A program made the translations under genes and the position numbers. Below, piece by piece: positions 28,807 to 37,148 of a stretch of 64,000 nt of DNA. Position 1 is the first letter of the stretch. The number at the start of each line of letters is the position of its first letter. Under the pieces are notes generated by a model that was not told the origin of the DNA, did not search any database, and saw nothing but the letters and a program-made list of their open reading frames with translations. The stretch comes from Actinomadura sp. NBRC 104412 (GTDB taxonomy: Bacteria; Actinomycetota; Actinomycetes; Streptosporangiales; Streptosporangiaceae), in assembly GCF_030269515.1 (NCBI RefSeq), contig NZ_BSTM01000010.1, positions 62,001-126,000 of the forward strand, written 5' to 3'.

Positions 28807-30440
28807 TGAACGAGAACTTCGCCACCGTGCTGGAGACGGTCGCCGACGAGGCCGGCGACCGCGTCGCGATCATCCACGGGGACACCCGCAGGACGTGGGC
28901 CGAGCTCGACGAGCGCGCGTCGCGCCTGGCGGGGTTCCTGTCGGGCCGGGGCGTCGGGCACGGCGACCGGGTGGCCATCGCCATGTACAACGGCCCCGAG
29001 TACGTGGAGGCCCTGCTCGCCACGATGAAGGTGCGGGCGATGCCGGTGAACGTCAACCACCGGTACCGGGCACGCGAGCTGACCGAGATCTTCGGTGACT
29101 CGTCCGCCTCCGCGCTGTTCGTGGACGCCTCCCTCACCGGGGAGCTGGCCCGCGCCGAGGCGCCCCTGCTCAAGACGATCGTCCGGGTCGGGGAGCACGG
29201 GGACGGCGAGGACCCGCTCGGCGGGCGGGCCGTCCCGTTCGCCGAGGCGCTGGGCGGCGAGCCGATGCCGCGCATCCCGCGGTCCGGCGACGACCACTGG
29301 CTGATGTTCACCGGCGGCACGACCGGGCGGCCCAAGGGCGTCCTGTCGCGGCACACCACGCTGTTCTCGATCGCCATCTCCAACGGCTACCGCGTCATGG
29401 AGGCCGAGACGCCCTCGGACCTGGAGGGGCTGCGCGCCTCGACCCGGCGGCTGCTGGAGCACCCGCGCCGCATGATCTCGCTGGTGCCGCCGCCGCTGAT
29501 GCACGCCACCGGCGTCTACACCTCGTTCGGGGCGCTGCTGACCGGCGGGACGGTCGTCTACCCCACCTCCCGCTCCTACGACCCCGAGGAGCTGGCGGAG
29601 CTGGCCGTCCGGCACCGGGCGACCGACCTGTGCCTGGTCGGGGACGTGTTCGCCCGCCCGCTCGTCGCCACCCTGGGCCGCGCGGCGCGGGAGGGACGCC
29701 CCTACGACCTGTCCTCGCTGCGCCGCGTGTTCAGCGTCGGGGTCACCTGGAGCGCGGAGGTCAAGGAACGGCTGCTGGCGTACTGCGACGCCATCCTGGA
29801 GGACGTGATCGCCGCGTCCGAGGGCGGCCCGTTCGCCCGCTCGGTGACCACCCGGCGCACCGGCCGGGTCCGCTCCACCTTCGAGCTGATGCCGGGCGCG
29901 CGGGTCCTGGACGACGAGGGCCGCGACGTCGAGCCGGGCTCCGGCACGGTCGGGAAGCTGGCCGCGCCCTCCTCGACCGAGGTCGAGTACCTGGACGACC
30001 CGGAGAAGAGCGCCGCGACGTTCGTCGACATCGACGGGACGCGGTACGTCGTCCCCGGCGACATGGCGACCCTCCAGAAGGACGGCTCGCTCGTCCTGCT
30101 CGGCCGCGGCAGCCGGGTGATCAACACGGGGGGCGAGAAGGTGTTCGCCGAGGAGGTGGAGCAGGTGATCGCCCGCTGTCCCGGCGTGGCCGACGTGATC
30201 GTGGTGGGCGTGCCGGACGAGCACTGGGGTCACCGCATCGCCGCCGTCGTCGCCCGGGAGCCGGGCGCCGGCGAGGATCCGGACGCCGAGACGATCAGGA
30301 ACGCCGTGGCGGCCGAGCTCGCCGGCTACAAGAAGCCGCGGGACGTGGTGTTCGTCGAGCAGGTGCGCCGCAGCCCGTCCGGCAAGGCGGATCTGACCTG
30401 GGCGCGTGACGCCGCGGCGCGGGCGCCGCAGGCGGGTTGA
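28803..30440 (+). CDS. Acyl-CoA synthetase (AMP-forming)
   Basis: A 545-residue ANL-family ligase that activates a carboxylic acid with ATP and CoA. The P-loop-like motif is MFTGGTTGRPKG near residue 165, VPPPLMHATG is in the middle, VVPGDMATLQKDGSL is the A7-type Asp region, and GGEKVFAEEVE with the C-terminal RSPSGKADLTWA supplies the catalytic Lys. AASEGG occupies the position of the usual YGxTE. It starts at the first of two tandem ATG codons, overlapping the amidohydrolase stop. Likely substrate is a medium-chain or cyclic acid handled by the SDR and MaoC partners (inference). Confidence 0.9.
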   Translation: MMNENFATVLETVADEAGDRVAIIHGDTRRTWAELDERASRLAGFLSGRGVGHGDRVAIAMYNGPEYVEALLATMKVRAMPVNVNHRYRARELTEIFGDSSASALFVDASLTGELARAEAPLLKTIVRVGEHGDGEDPLGGRAVPFAEALGGEPMPRIPRSGDDHWLMFTGGTTGRPKGVLSRHTTLFSIAISNGYRVMEAETPSDLEGLRASTRRLLEHPRRMISLVPPPLMHATGVYTSFGALLTGGTVVYPTSRSYDPEELAELAVRHRATDLCLVGDVFARPLVATLGRAAREGRPYDLSSLRRVFSVGVTWSAEVKERLLAYCDAILEDVIAASEGGPFARSVTTRRTGRVRSTFELMPGARVLDDEGRDVEPGSGTVGKLAAPSSTEVEYLDDPEKSAATFVDIDGTRYVVPGDMATLQKDGSLVLLGRGSRVINTGGEKVFAEEVEQVIARCPGVADVIVVGVPDEHWGHRIAAVVAREPGAGEDPDAETIRNAVAAELAGYKKPRDVVFVEQVRRSPSGKADLTWARDAAARAPQAG

Positions 30441-30454
30441 GAGAGGAGAGCGCA

Positions 30455-30910
30455 ATGGCGACCACCGCGGTCGGAGTCGAGGGCCTGAAGGCCCTGGAGG
30501 GGCAGCACCTCGGTCACAGCGACTGGCTGGAGATCACCCAGGAGCGGGTGAACCTGTTCGCCGAGGCGACGGGCGACCACCAGTGGATCCACGTCGACGC
30601 CGAGCGCGCCGCCGCCGGGCCGTTCGGCGGGACGATCGCGCACGGCTACCTGACGCTGTCGCTGATCCCCGTGCTGATGCCGCAGATCCTGAAGATCGAG
30701 GGTTTCGCGATGGGGGTCAACATGGGCACCAACAAGGTGCGCTTCCCCTCGCCCGTGCCGGTCGGCGCCAAGCTGCGCGCCGGCGCCTCCCTGGACCGGG
30801 TGACCCCGCTCGAGGGCGGCGTGCAGAACACGGTCACGGTGACGTGCGAGGTCGAGGGGGCCGACAAGCCCGCCTGCGTGGCCGAGGTCGTCCTGCGCTA
30901 CTACACCTGA
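30455..30910 (+). CDS. MaoC-like (R)-specific enoyl-CoA hydratase
   Basis: A 151-residue hot-dog-fold hydratase. The catalytic Asp and His are in FAEATGDHQWIHVD near residue 41, followed by the AHGYLTLSL helix. Such enzymes hydrate trans-2-enoyl-CoA. GGAGAG precedes the ATG. It follows the ligase by 14 bases and ends the SDR operon, completing ligase, hydratase and dehydrogenase steps for chain shortening. It is convergent with the PaaX-like gene 16 bases away, without an obvious terminator between. Confidence 0.9.
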   Translation: MATTAVGVEGLKALEGQHLGHSDWLEITQERVNLFAEATGDHQWIHVDAERAAAGPFGGTIAHGYLTLSLIPVLMPQILKIEGFAMGVNMGTNKVRFPSPVPVGAKLRAGASLDRVTPLEGGVQNTVTVTCEVEGADKPACVAEVVLRYYT

Positions 30911-30926
30911 TGGATGAGCCGGCCCG

Positions 30927-31811
30927 CTAGGACGCCTCCAGCCGCGGCGCCCATTCCAGGACCCGCTCGGCGATGCGCTGCGCCGGGGCCTGGTACCGCC
31001 GCCGCAGCCGGAGCGTGACGTGCTCGGCGCGCACCGCGGGCCAGTCCGCGGGCAGGTGCTCGACGGGCAGCCGCGGGTCCTCCCTGACCAGCATCAGCCA
31101 CTCGGTGAGCAGCAGCAACTGGCGGGCCAGGTCGTCGCGCGCCTCGGGCAGCGGGTCGGGACGGTCCCAGCGGTCGAGGAACGCGCGGTAGCGGGCGGCC
31201 AGCGCGTCCAGGTCCCAGGCGTCGGCGATCATCTGGTCGACGTCGGTGGGGGCGAGCATGGTGGCGCGGAACGCCTTGACGTGCTCGACCACGTCCAGCC
31301 CGTCCAGCAGCCGGTCGACGTCCACGGCGGCGGGGGTCAGCCACAGCCCGTTCTGCAGCAGCCCGAACCCGGCCCACGACAGCCGGGAGCGCAGCAGGTG
31401 CCGATCGCCCCGCTGGCGTTCGGGGAGGGAGAAGCCCAGCAGCGTCCAGTGGCCGTCCCAGTCGCGGTTGACCGCGGGCTGCCGCCAGATCCGGTCCTCG
31501 CCCTCGCGCAGCACCTCCTGGGCGCGGCCGGTGAGCCCGTAGTAGACGCGCTTGCCGTACCGGTAGCGGACCAGCAGGCCCCGGCGGGTCATCCGGGCCA
31601 GGGTGGAGCGCGCGGCGTGCTCCTTGACCCCGACCCGGTCGAGCACGTCGACCAGCGCGCCGGAGAACACCGCGTCGTCCGGCCGCTCGTACAGGTGGGC
31701 GCCGCAGAAGGTGAGCAGCAGCGACTGCGGGCGCATCCAGGGCGCGTCGGGGGAGCCGCGGCCCGGAACGCCGCCGGGTGCCGCCTCGCGGAGGTCGTCG
31801 CCGCTCGTCAC
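30927..31811 (-). CDS. PaaX-family transcriptional repressor
   Basis: A 294-residue PaaX-like regulator. Residues 25-95 form a winged helix (SLLLTFCGAHL, then ARSTLARMTRRGLLVRYRYGKRVYYGLT). The middle has the PaaX Cas2-like core with DRDWDGHW-type sequence (NRDWDGHWTLLGFSLPE). The C-terminal domain follows with LLTEWLMLVREDPRLP. PaaX proteins typically respond to aryl-CoA thioesters such as phenylacetyl-CoA. Translation begins at GTG after GGGGAA. It probably controls the neighbouring acyl-CoA operon and perhaps the acetoacetyl-CoA synthetase; the shared motif at 26918 and 31875 supports this. Confidence 0.9.
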   Translation of the reverse strand: MTSGDDLREAAPGGVPGRGSPDAPWMRPQSLLLTFCGAHLYERPDDAVFSGALVDVLDRVGVKEHAARSTLARMTRRGLLVRYRYGKRVYYGLTGRAQEVLREGEDRIWRQPAVNRDWDGHWTLLGFSLPERQRGDRHLLRSRLSWAGFGLLQNGLWLTPAAVDVDRLLDGLDVVEHVKAFRATMLAPTDVDQMIADAWDLDALAARYRAFLDRWDRPDPLPEARDDLARQLLLLTEWLMLVREDPRLPVEHLPADWPAVRAEHVTLRLRRRYQAPAQRIAERVLEWAPRLEAS

Positions 31812-31874
31812 GGTTCCCCATTGTCGCGGTCGCGCGTGCCGCCGCGCGCCCCGCGACGATCAATCGGCAAAGTC

Positions 31875-31888
31875 TTGACGCCCGTCAT
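31875..31888. promoter_or_regulatory. Operator-like motif upstream of the paaX-like gene
   Basis: TTGACGCCCGTCAT lies 64 bases before the paaX-like start and matches the motif at the SDR promoter (TTGACGGCCGTAAT) at 12 of 14 positions. TGACG and CGTCA form an inverted repeat. It is a candidate PaaX-type autoregulatory site. Confidence 0.5.
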
Positions 31889-31988
31889 CACAATTTCAGT
31901 GTAATGCCCGGGCGCCGGGGAAGGCTCCATGGTCATTGACGTGCACGTCCCTCTTCGAGGGCAACGCCCGCGCCGTCTTCTCCCGGTG

Positions 31989-32016
31989 GAGGCCCGCCGC
32001 CGCGGCGGCGGGCCGG
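31989..32016 (-). terminator. Terminator of the acetoacetyl-CoA synthetase gene
   Basis: A perfect self-complementary palindrome of 24 bases (31991-32014, GGCCCGCCGCCG and its complement) begins 15 bases after the stop of the minus-strand gene. The hairpin is strong, with no T-run. The rest of the 31812-32028 gap holds the motif at 31875 and otherwise nothing I can name. Confidence 0.7.
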
Positions 32017-32028
32017 CCTCTCCCGGCG

Positions 32029-34020
32029 TTACGCGAAGCGCGCTGCGAGCCGTTCGAACACGTCGAGGAGGGCCGGGTCGCTGACAGCGCCGTCGCTGAC
32101 CACCTTCGCCCGCGGGAGGCCCTGCAGCAGCCGCTTGACCGGGATCTCCAGCTTCTTGCCCGTGATGTTGTACGGGATCCCCGGCACCTCGATGATCTCG
32201 TCGGGGACATGCCGGGGCGAGCACCGGGCGCGCAGCTCGGCGGCGATGTGCTCGCGCAGGCCCTCGTCCAGCTCCGCGCCCTCGGCCGGCGCGACGAACA
32301 GCACCAGCCGTCCCGGGCCGCCCTCCGGATCCTCCAGGTGCACCACCATGCTGTCGGCGATCTGCGGCACGTCGTCCAGGACGGCGTAGAACTCGGAGGT
32401 GCCCAGCCGGACCCCGCCGCGGTTGAGGGTGCCGTCGGACCGTCCGGTGATCCGGCACGAGCCGTGCTCGTCGAAGATCACCCAGTCGCCGTGCCGCCAC
32501 AGCCCCGGGTACGTGGAGAAGTAGGTCTCCCGGTACCGCACGTCCCCCGGGTCCTTCCAGAAGTAGATCGGCATCGACGGCATCGGCTTGGAGATCACCA
32601 GCTCGCCGGGCTCGCCGATCACCGGGCGCCCGTCGGCGTCCAGGGCCTCGGCCAGCACGCCGAGGTTGCGGCAGGCGATCTCGCCCGCGCGGACGGGCAG
32701 CATCGGCGACCCGCCGACGAACCCCGTGCACACGTCCGTGCCGCCGCTGCCCGACTGCATGTAGAGGTCGGGGCCGACGTGCGTGTAGACCCAGCGGAAG
32801 CCCTCGGCGGGCAGCGGCGAGCCGGTGGACAGCATGCCGCGCAGCCGCGACAGGTCGAACATCCTGCCCGGTTCGTGCCCCTTGCGGCGTGCCCGCATCA
32901 GCATCGCCGCGCCGCAGCCGAACGTGGTCACCCCGGTGTCGGCGATGACCCGCCACAGCTCCAGGTCGTCGGGATGGGTGGAGCTGCCGTCCATCAGCAC
33001 GATCCCCGCCCCGACCAGCAGCGCGGCGATCACGTTGTTCCACATCACCCAGCTCGTCGTGCAGTAGACGAAGTAGCGGTCGCCCGGGCGGATGTCGGCC
33101 TGGAAGCTCTGGTTCTTCAGCTTCTCGATGACGATGCCGCCGTGCGAGTGGACGATCGCCTTGGGCAGCCCCGTGGTCCCGGAGGAGAACAGGATCCACA
33201 ACGGGTGGTCGAACGGCACGGCCGCGTACGCAGGCGGCGCCGGCTCGGCGAGCAGCGCGTCCCAGGTGAGGTCGCCGACCGCGCCGCCCTCCTCCGGGTC
33301 GAGGTACGGGACGGCGACCGTGGTGCGCACGGTCGGCAGGCCCGCCCGGATCGTCGCGACCTCGCCGCGCCGGTCGATCTCCTTGGTCCCGTACCGGTAG
33401 CCGTCCACGACCAGCAGCACGACCGGCTCGATCTGCTGGAAGCGGTCCAGCACGCTGCGCGTCCCGAACTCCGGCGCGCAGGCCGCCCAGATCGCGCCGA
33501 GGCTCGCGGTGGCCAGCATCGCGATCACCGCCTCGGGGATGTTGGGCAGGTACGCCGCCACCCGGTCGCCCTCGCGCACGCCCAGCTTGCGCAGGCCCTC
33601 GGCGGCCCGTGCGACCGCGTCGCGCAGCTCTCCGCGCGTCAGCTCGCTCGGCCCGCGGGTCTGCGACCGGGCGATGACCACGGTCTCCTCGTCCGATCCG
33701 CGCAGGCAGTTCTCGGCGAAGTTGAGGGTGGCGCCGGGGAACCAGCGGGCGCCGGGCATCGACGCGTCGGCCAGCACCCGTTCGGGCGCCGAGTGCGCGA
33801 TCGGCTCGAAGAAGTCCCAGACCGCGCCCCAGAAGCCGGTGAGGTCCTGCACCGACCAACGCCACAGCTCGTCGTAGCCGTCGAAGGTCAGGCCGCGCTC
33901 GCGGGCGGCCCACTCCAGAAACCGGCCGAGACCGCTGGCCGCGATCGATTCGGGCGTCGGTGTCCACAGGATCTCGCCTCGGGTCTCACCGGACGCGGAT
34001 TGCTGCACATCGATGCTCAT
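32029..34020 (-). CDS. Acetoacetyl-CoA synthetase
   Basis: A 663-residue ANL-family ligase that activates acetoacetate with ATP and CoA. The length and N-terminal ACAS-type domain (LWRWSVQDLTGFWGAVWDFF, FAENCLRG) match acetoacetate-CoA ligases. The nucleotide motif is ILFSSGTTGLPKAIVH near residue 277. The middle has CTTSWVMWNNV, LYMQSGSGGTDVC and HGDWVIFDEHGSCRITGRSDGTLNRGGVRLG; the catalytic Lys lies in NITGKKLE near residue 625. AGAAGGACG precedes the ATG. It links to the PaaX and acyl-CoA operon by function: the acetoacetate could arise from chain degradation or ketone bodies. Confidence 0.92.
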   Translation of the reverse strand: MSIDVQQSASGETRGEILWTPTPESIAASGLGRFLEWAARERGLTFDGYDELWRWSVQDLTGFWGAVWDFFEPIAHSAPERVLADASMPGARWFPGATLNFAENCLRGSDEETVVIARSQTRGPSELTRGELRDAVARAAEGLRKLGVREGDRVAAYLPNIPEAVIAMLATASLGAIWAACAPEFGTRSVLDRFQQIEPVVLLVVDGYRYGTKEIDRRGEVATIRAGLPTVRTTVAVPYLDPEEGGAVGDLTWDALLAEPAPPAYAAVPFDHPLWILFSSGTTGLPKAIVHSHGGIVIEKLKNQSFQADIRPGDRYFVYCTTSWVMWNNVIAALLVGAGIVLMDGSSTHPDDLELWRVIADTGVTTFGCGAAMLMRARRKGHEPGRMFDLSRLRGMLSTGSPLPAEGFRWVYTHVGPDLYMQSGSGGTDVCTGFVGGSPMLPVRAGEIACRNLGVLAEALDADGRPVIGEPGELVISKPMPSMPIYFWKDPGDVRYRETYFSTYPGLWRHGDWVIFDEHGSCRITGRSDGTLNRGGVRLGTSEFYAVLDDVPQIADSMVVHLEDPEGGPGRLVLFVAPAEGAELDEGLREHIAAELRARCSPRHVPDEIIEVPGIPYNITGKKLEIPVKRLLQGLPRAKVVSDGAVSDPALLDVFERLAARFA

Positions 34021-34120
34021 GAACGTCCTTCTCGGGACGGGAAATTCACGCGTTCACCATGCGTTACCGGCGTACCGTCCCGGAAGTCGCCTTCCGCCCT
34101 CCGGTAGGGTCGGGCTCCTC

Positions 34121-34906
34121 ATGTCGACACCACCAGCCGATTCCCCGTCCGCGGTGGCCGCGCGGCTGCGCGCCGCGGGCTGCGTGTTCGCCGAGGACGA
34201 GGCGGACCTGCTGATCTCGGCGGCCCGCACGCCCGGCGAACTGGAGGGGATGGTCGCGCGGCGTGCCGCGGGGCTGCCGCTCGAACACGTCCTGGGATGG
34301 GCGGAGTTCCACGGCCTGCGGATCGCCGTGGACCCCGGCGTCTTCGTCCCGCGCCGACGCACCGAGTTCCTGGTGGACCAGGCCCTCGGGCTCGCCGCGT
34401 CACCGCGCGTCGTGGTCGATCTGTGCTGCGGCTCGGGCGCGGTCGGCGCGGCGCTGGCCGCCTCCCTGGGCCCGGTGGAACTGCACGCCGCCGACATCGA
34501 CCCCGCCGCCGTCCGCTGCGCGCGCCGCAACCTTGCCGGTGTGGGACGCGTGTACGAGGGCGACCTCTACGGGCCCCTTCCGGACGGCCTGCGCGGCCGG
34601 GTGGACATCCTCGCGTCCAATGTGCCCTACGTCCCGACCGGCGACGTCGCCCTGCTGCCCGCCGAGGCACGGCTGCACGAGCCGAGGACGGCCCTGGACG
34701 GCGGCGCGGACGGTCTGGAGGTCATGAGGCGGGTGACCGAGGGCGCGCCGGAGTGGCTGGCGCCCGGCGGGATCCTGCTGTTCGAGACCAGCGAACGGCA
34801 GGCGCCCGCGGCCCTCGACGCCGTCGCGGACGGCGGCCTGGAGGCGCGGCTCGCGTCCTCCGGCGACCTTCACGCCACCGTCGTCATCGGGATCCGCGCT
34901 CCCTAG
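34121..34906 (+). CDS. HemK/PrmC-like protein-(glutamine-N5) methyltransferase
   Basis: A 261-residue methyltransferase resembling PrmC, which methylates the GGQ glutamine of release factors. LPLEHVLGWAEFHGLRIAVDPGVFVPRRRTE is the family segment joining the N-terminal helical domain to the catalytic domain; SAM motif I is VVDLCCGSGAVGAAL near residue 90. The substrate motif NPPY is replaced by NVPYVP at about residue 168. This variant occurs in a recognised PrmC-like subgroup whose target is unproven. The ATG at 34121 is the natural start. The stop overlaps the convergent kinase stop by 4 bases (CTAG). Confidence 0.85.
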   Translation: MSTPPADSPSAVAARLRAAGCVFAEDEADLLISAARTPGELEGMVARRAAGLPLEHVLGWAEFHGLRIAVDPGVFVPRRRTEFLVDQALGLAASPRVVVDLCCGSGAVGAALAASLGPVELHAADIDPAAVRCARRNLAGVGRVYEGDLYGPLPDGLRGRVDILASNVPYVPTGDVALLPAEARLHEPRTALDGGADGLEVMRRVTEGAPEWLAPGGILLFETSERQAPAALDAVADGGLEARLASSGDLHATVVIGIRAP

Positions 34907-35838
34907 ACGTCGCCGCGCCAGGGCGGGTCCGCGCCGGGGACCAGGCAGGTCCGCGCCGCGTTCTTCACGGCGAACTCCACGGCACGCTCCACCTCGTCCA
35001 GGGTCAGGTCGGGCAGGCGCCCGCCCAGCCTGCCGTGCTCGTCCAGCCAGTGCAGGAGCCCGGCGTTGAACGCGTCCCCGGCCCCCACCGTGTCCACCGG
35101 GTCGATCGCGGGCGCGGGGACGGTGACGCGGGCGCCGTCCAGCGAGACCAGGGCGCCCCGCGCGCCGAGGGTGACGACGACGAGCCGGACGCCGTCGCGG
35201 TGGAAGGCGTCGCAGGCCCGCTCCGGCGCGGCGCCGGGCCACAGGTGCTCCAGGTCCTCGTCGCTGAGCCGGAAGAGGTCGGCGAGCGTCGTCCACCGCC
35301 CGAGCCGCTCGCGGTACAGGTCCGGCGCGACGAACGACGGCCGGACGTTCGGGTCGATCGAGACGGTCGCCCCGGCCTCCCGGGCCGCGCCGAGCAGGGT
35401 CTCGATGAGCGGGCCTCCGGGGTCGCGGGCGAGGGCCATCGACCCGGCGTGCACGCACCTCACCCCGCCCGGGTCGAGGCGGGCGAGCTCGTCCGGCGTC
35501 CACTGCCAGTCGGCGGTTCCGTCGGCATAGAACGCGTAGGCGGCGCGCCCGCCCGGGTCGAGCGAGGCGATGGCGAGGGTGGCGGGCTCGGCGGCGGTCA
35601 CGGCGGCGGACAGATCGACCTTGGATCCGGCCAGGTGGTCCCGGATCAGGTCGCCGAGCGGCCCGGTGGCCAGCCGTCCCAGGAACGTGGTGGGCGTGCC
35701 GAGCCGGCTCAGGCCCACGGCCGTGTTGACGGGGCTGCCGCCGGGGCGCACCCGCAGGTCGAGGACGCCCGTCCCGGCCTGGCCCGACGGAAGGAAGGCG
35801 TCGGCCACCGCCTCGCCGATCACCGCGATGTGGTTCAT
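34903..35838 (-). CDS. PfkB-family carbohydrate kinase (fructokinase-like)
   Basis: A 311-residue ribokinase-fold sugar kinase. GGSPVNTAVGLSRLG near residue 33 is the sugar-binding PfkB signature 1, and DTVGAGDAFNAGLL near residue 250 is signature 2 with the anion hole and catalytic Asp. IDPNVRPSF in the middle is typical of fructokinases. The substrate may be fructose or another ketose; this cannot be fixed from sequence alone. It starts at the ATG beginning MNHIAVIGE. It is a single gene convergent with the HemK-like gene and divergent from the NAD kinase. Confidence 0.9.
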   Translation of the reverse strand: MNHIAVIGEAVADAFLPSGQAGTGVLDLRVRPGGSPVNTAVGLSRLGTPTTFLGRLATGPLGDLIRDHLAGSKVDLSAAVTAAEPATLAIASLDPGGRAAYAFYADGTADWQWTPDELARLDPGGVRCVHAGSMALARDPGGPLIETLLGAAREAGATVSIDPNVRPSFVAPDLYRERLGRWTTLADLFRLSDEDLEHLWPGAAPERACDAFHRDGVRLVVVTLGARGALVSLDGARVTVPAPAIDPVDTVGAGDAFNAGLLHWLDEHGRLGGRLPDLTLDEVERAVEFAVKNAARTCLVPGADPPWRGDV

Positions 35839-35923
35839 GGCCCAAGCCTCCCCCGGGAGGCTTCCGGCGGGAAAGGCCGGGTCGTCCGTCGTCGCGGGCG
35901 GCCGCCTCCCGTACGGTGCTGGC

Positions 35924-36793
35924 ATGGGGGAGACTCGCACGATCGGACTGGTGCTGCATCCCGAGCGCAACCCGCGGACCGCCGTCAACACGATCGTCGG
36001 ATGGGCCACCGGCCGGGACGCCACCGTGCTCGGCCTGCCCGACGAGGTCGACAGGATCGACTGCGCCGCCGTCCCGGTGGACGCGTCGGAGCTGGTGGAC
36101 CGCGCCGACCTGGTGGTCAGCCTGGGCGGGGACGGCACGATGCTGCGGAGCATGCGGCTGGTCTGCGGACGTCCCACGCCGGTGCTCGGCGTCAACCTGG
36201 GCCGCCTGGGCTTTCTCGCCGAGATCGACGTCGACCAGCTACCCGACGCGCTGACCTCCATCGACCGGAACCACTACACGGCCGAGCCGCGGATGGCGGT
36301 GATCGCCACGCTGCCGGACGGGCGGTCCGTCTCCGCGTTCAACGACATCGCCATGGTCCGCTTCCCCGGCGACGGGCTGACCGCCGTGGAGGTGTCGGTG
36401 GAGGGCCACTCGTTCGTCCGGTACTCCGGTGACGCGGTGATCGTGGCGACGGCGGCCGGGTCCACGGCCTACAGCTTCGCCGCCGGAGGGCCGATCGTCT
36501 CGCCCGCCGTGGAGGGCTTCCTGGTGATCCCGGCCTCGGCGCACTCGGCGTTCAACCGGGCGATCATGCTGTCGGCGGAGGAGCGGGTCACCCTGGAGCT
36601 GCTGCCGTCCTCGGGGACGCTGGCCCTGGAGGTGGACGGCCAGGTCCATGCCCATCTGGAGGTGGGAGACCGGGTGACCGTCGCCGCCGTCCCCGCCGCG
36701 GCCCGGGTCGTACGGCTCGGCGCCACCACCTTCTACGAGCGGGCACGCCGCAAGCTCCGGGTCAGCGGGAGCGTGGAGGCCGACATCCTCTAG
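35924..36793 (+). CDS. nadK: NAD kinase
   Basis: A 289-residue ATP-NAD kinase that makes NADP. The catalytic GGDGTML motif lies near residue 69, NLGRLGFLAEI follows, and the NE/D-type motif appears as FNDIAM rather than LNE. GDAVIVATAAGSTAYSFAAGGPIV is the glycine-rich NAD-binding stretch. The start is the ATG at 35924, 85 bases from the divergent kinase start. Actinomycetes often carry a second NAD kinase near recN, so this may be a paralogue. Confidence 0.9.
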   Translation: MGETRTIGLVLHPERNPRTAVNTIVGWATGRDATVLGLPDEVDRIDCAAVPVDASELVDRADLVVSLGGDGTMLRSMRLVCGRPTPVLGVNLGRLGFLAEIDVDQLPDALTSIDRNHYTAEPRMAVIATLPDGRSVSAFNDIAMVRFPGDGLTAVEVSVEGHSFVRYSGDAVIVATAAGSTAYSFAAGGPIVSPAVEGFLVIPASAHSAFNRAIMLSAEERVTLELLPSSGTLALEVDGQVHAHLEVGDRVTVAAVPAAARVVRLGATTFYERARRKLRVSGSVEADIL

Positions 36794-36933
36794 GGGTCCC
36801 TCCGGCCGCGCGGGGCCAGGGTCCCGTCCCAAGATCCTTTTACCTGATCGGGTGGGAATTTTTCGGATCTTCTCCGACTTCAGATGGGTTGTCCTGACGG
36901 CACGCTCTCTCGTTCAAGGAGGTCAGCGACCCG

Positions 36934-37083
36934 ATGAGCGCGTCTCTCGCCAACCCCCGCCGCACGCGCCTTGATCACTGGCCCGTGCGCGTTCCGGCGC
37001 CCGAGCGCGACGAGGAACGCGACCGCGAGCGCGAGCGCGACGCCGCGCCTCGCGAGGAGGACCGGCGGCCCGAGGCGGCCTGA
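36934..37083 (+). CDS. Small highly charged hypothetical protein (49 aa)
   Basis: Fifty codons from ATG to TGA with a strong ribosome site, AAGGAGGT, 10 bases upstream. The N-terminal 22 residues are mixed and basic (NPRRTRLDHWPVRVPAPE); the rest alternates Arg with Asp or Glu (RDEERDRERERD) and is probably a helix or disordered. There is no signal peptide, Cys or membrane segment. The 140-base gap before it is relatively AT-rich for this genome (AGATCC and GGATCT arms around 36829-36871), consistent with a promoter. It precedes a C45-type acyltransferase by 65 bases. I do not recognise its function. Confidence 0.6.
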   Translation: MSASLANPRRTRLDHWPVRVPAPERDEERDRERERDAAPREEDRRPEAA

Positions 37084-37148
37084 CGGTCCGTTGCGCCGCC
37101 GCCCCCCGGCCCCGCCGCCCATGGCGGGCGGCGGATCGCGCGCCCAGT

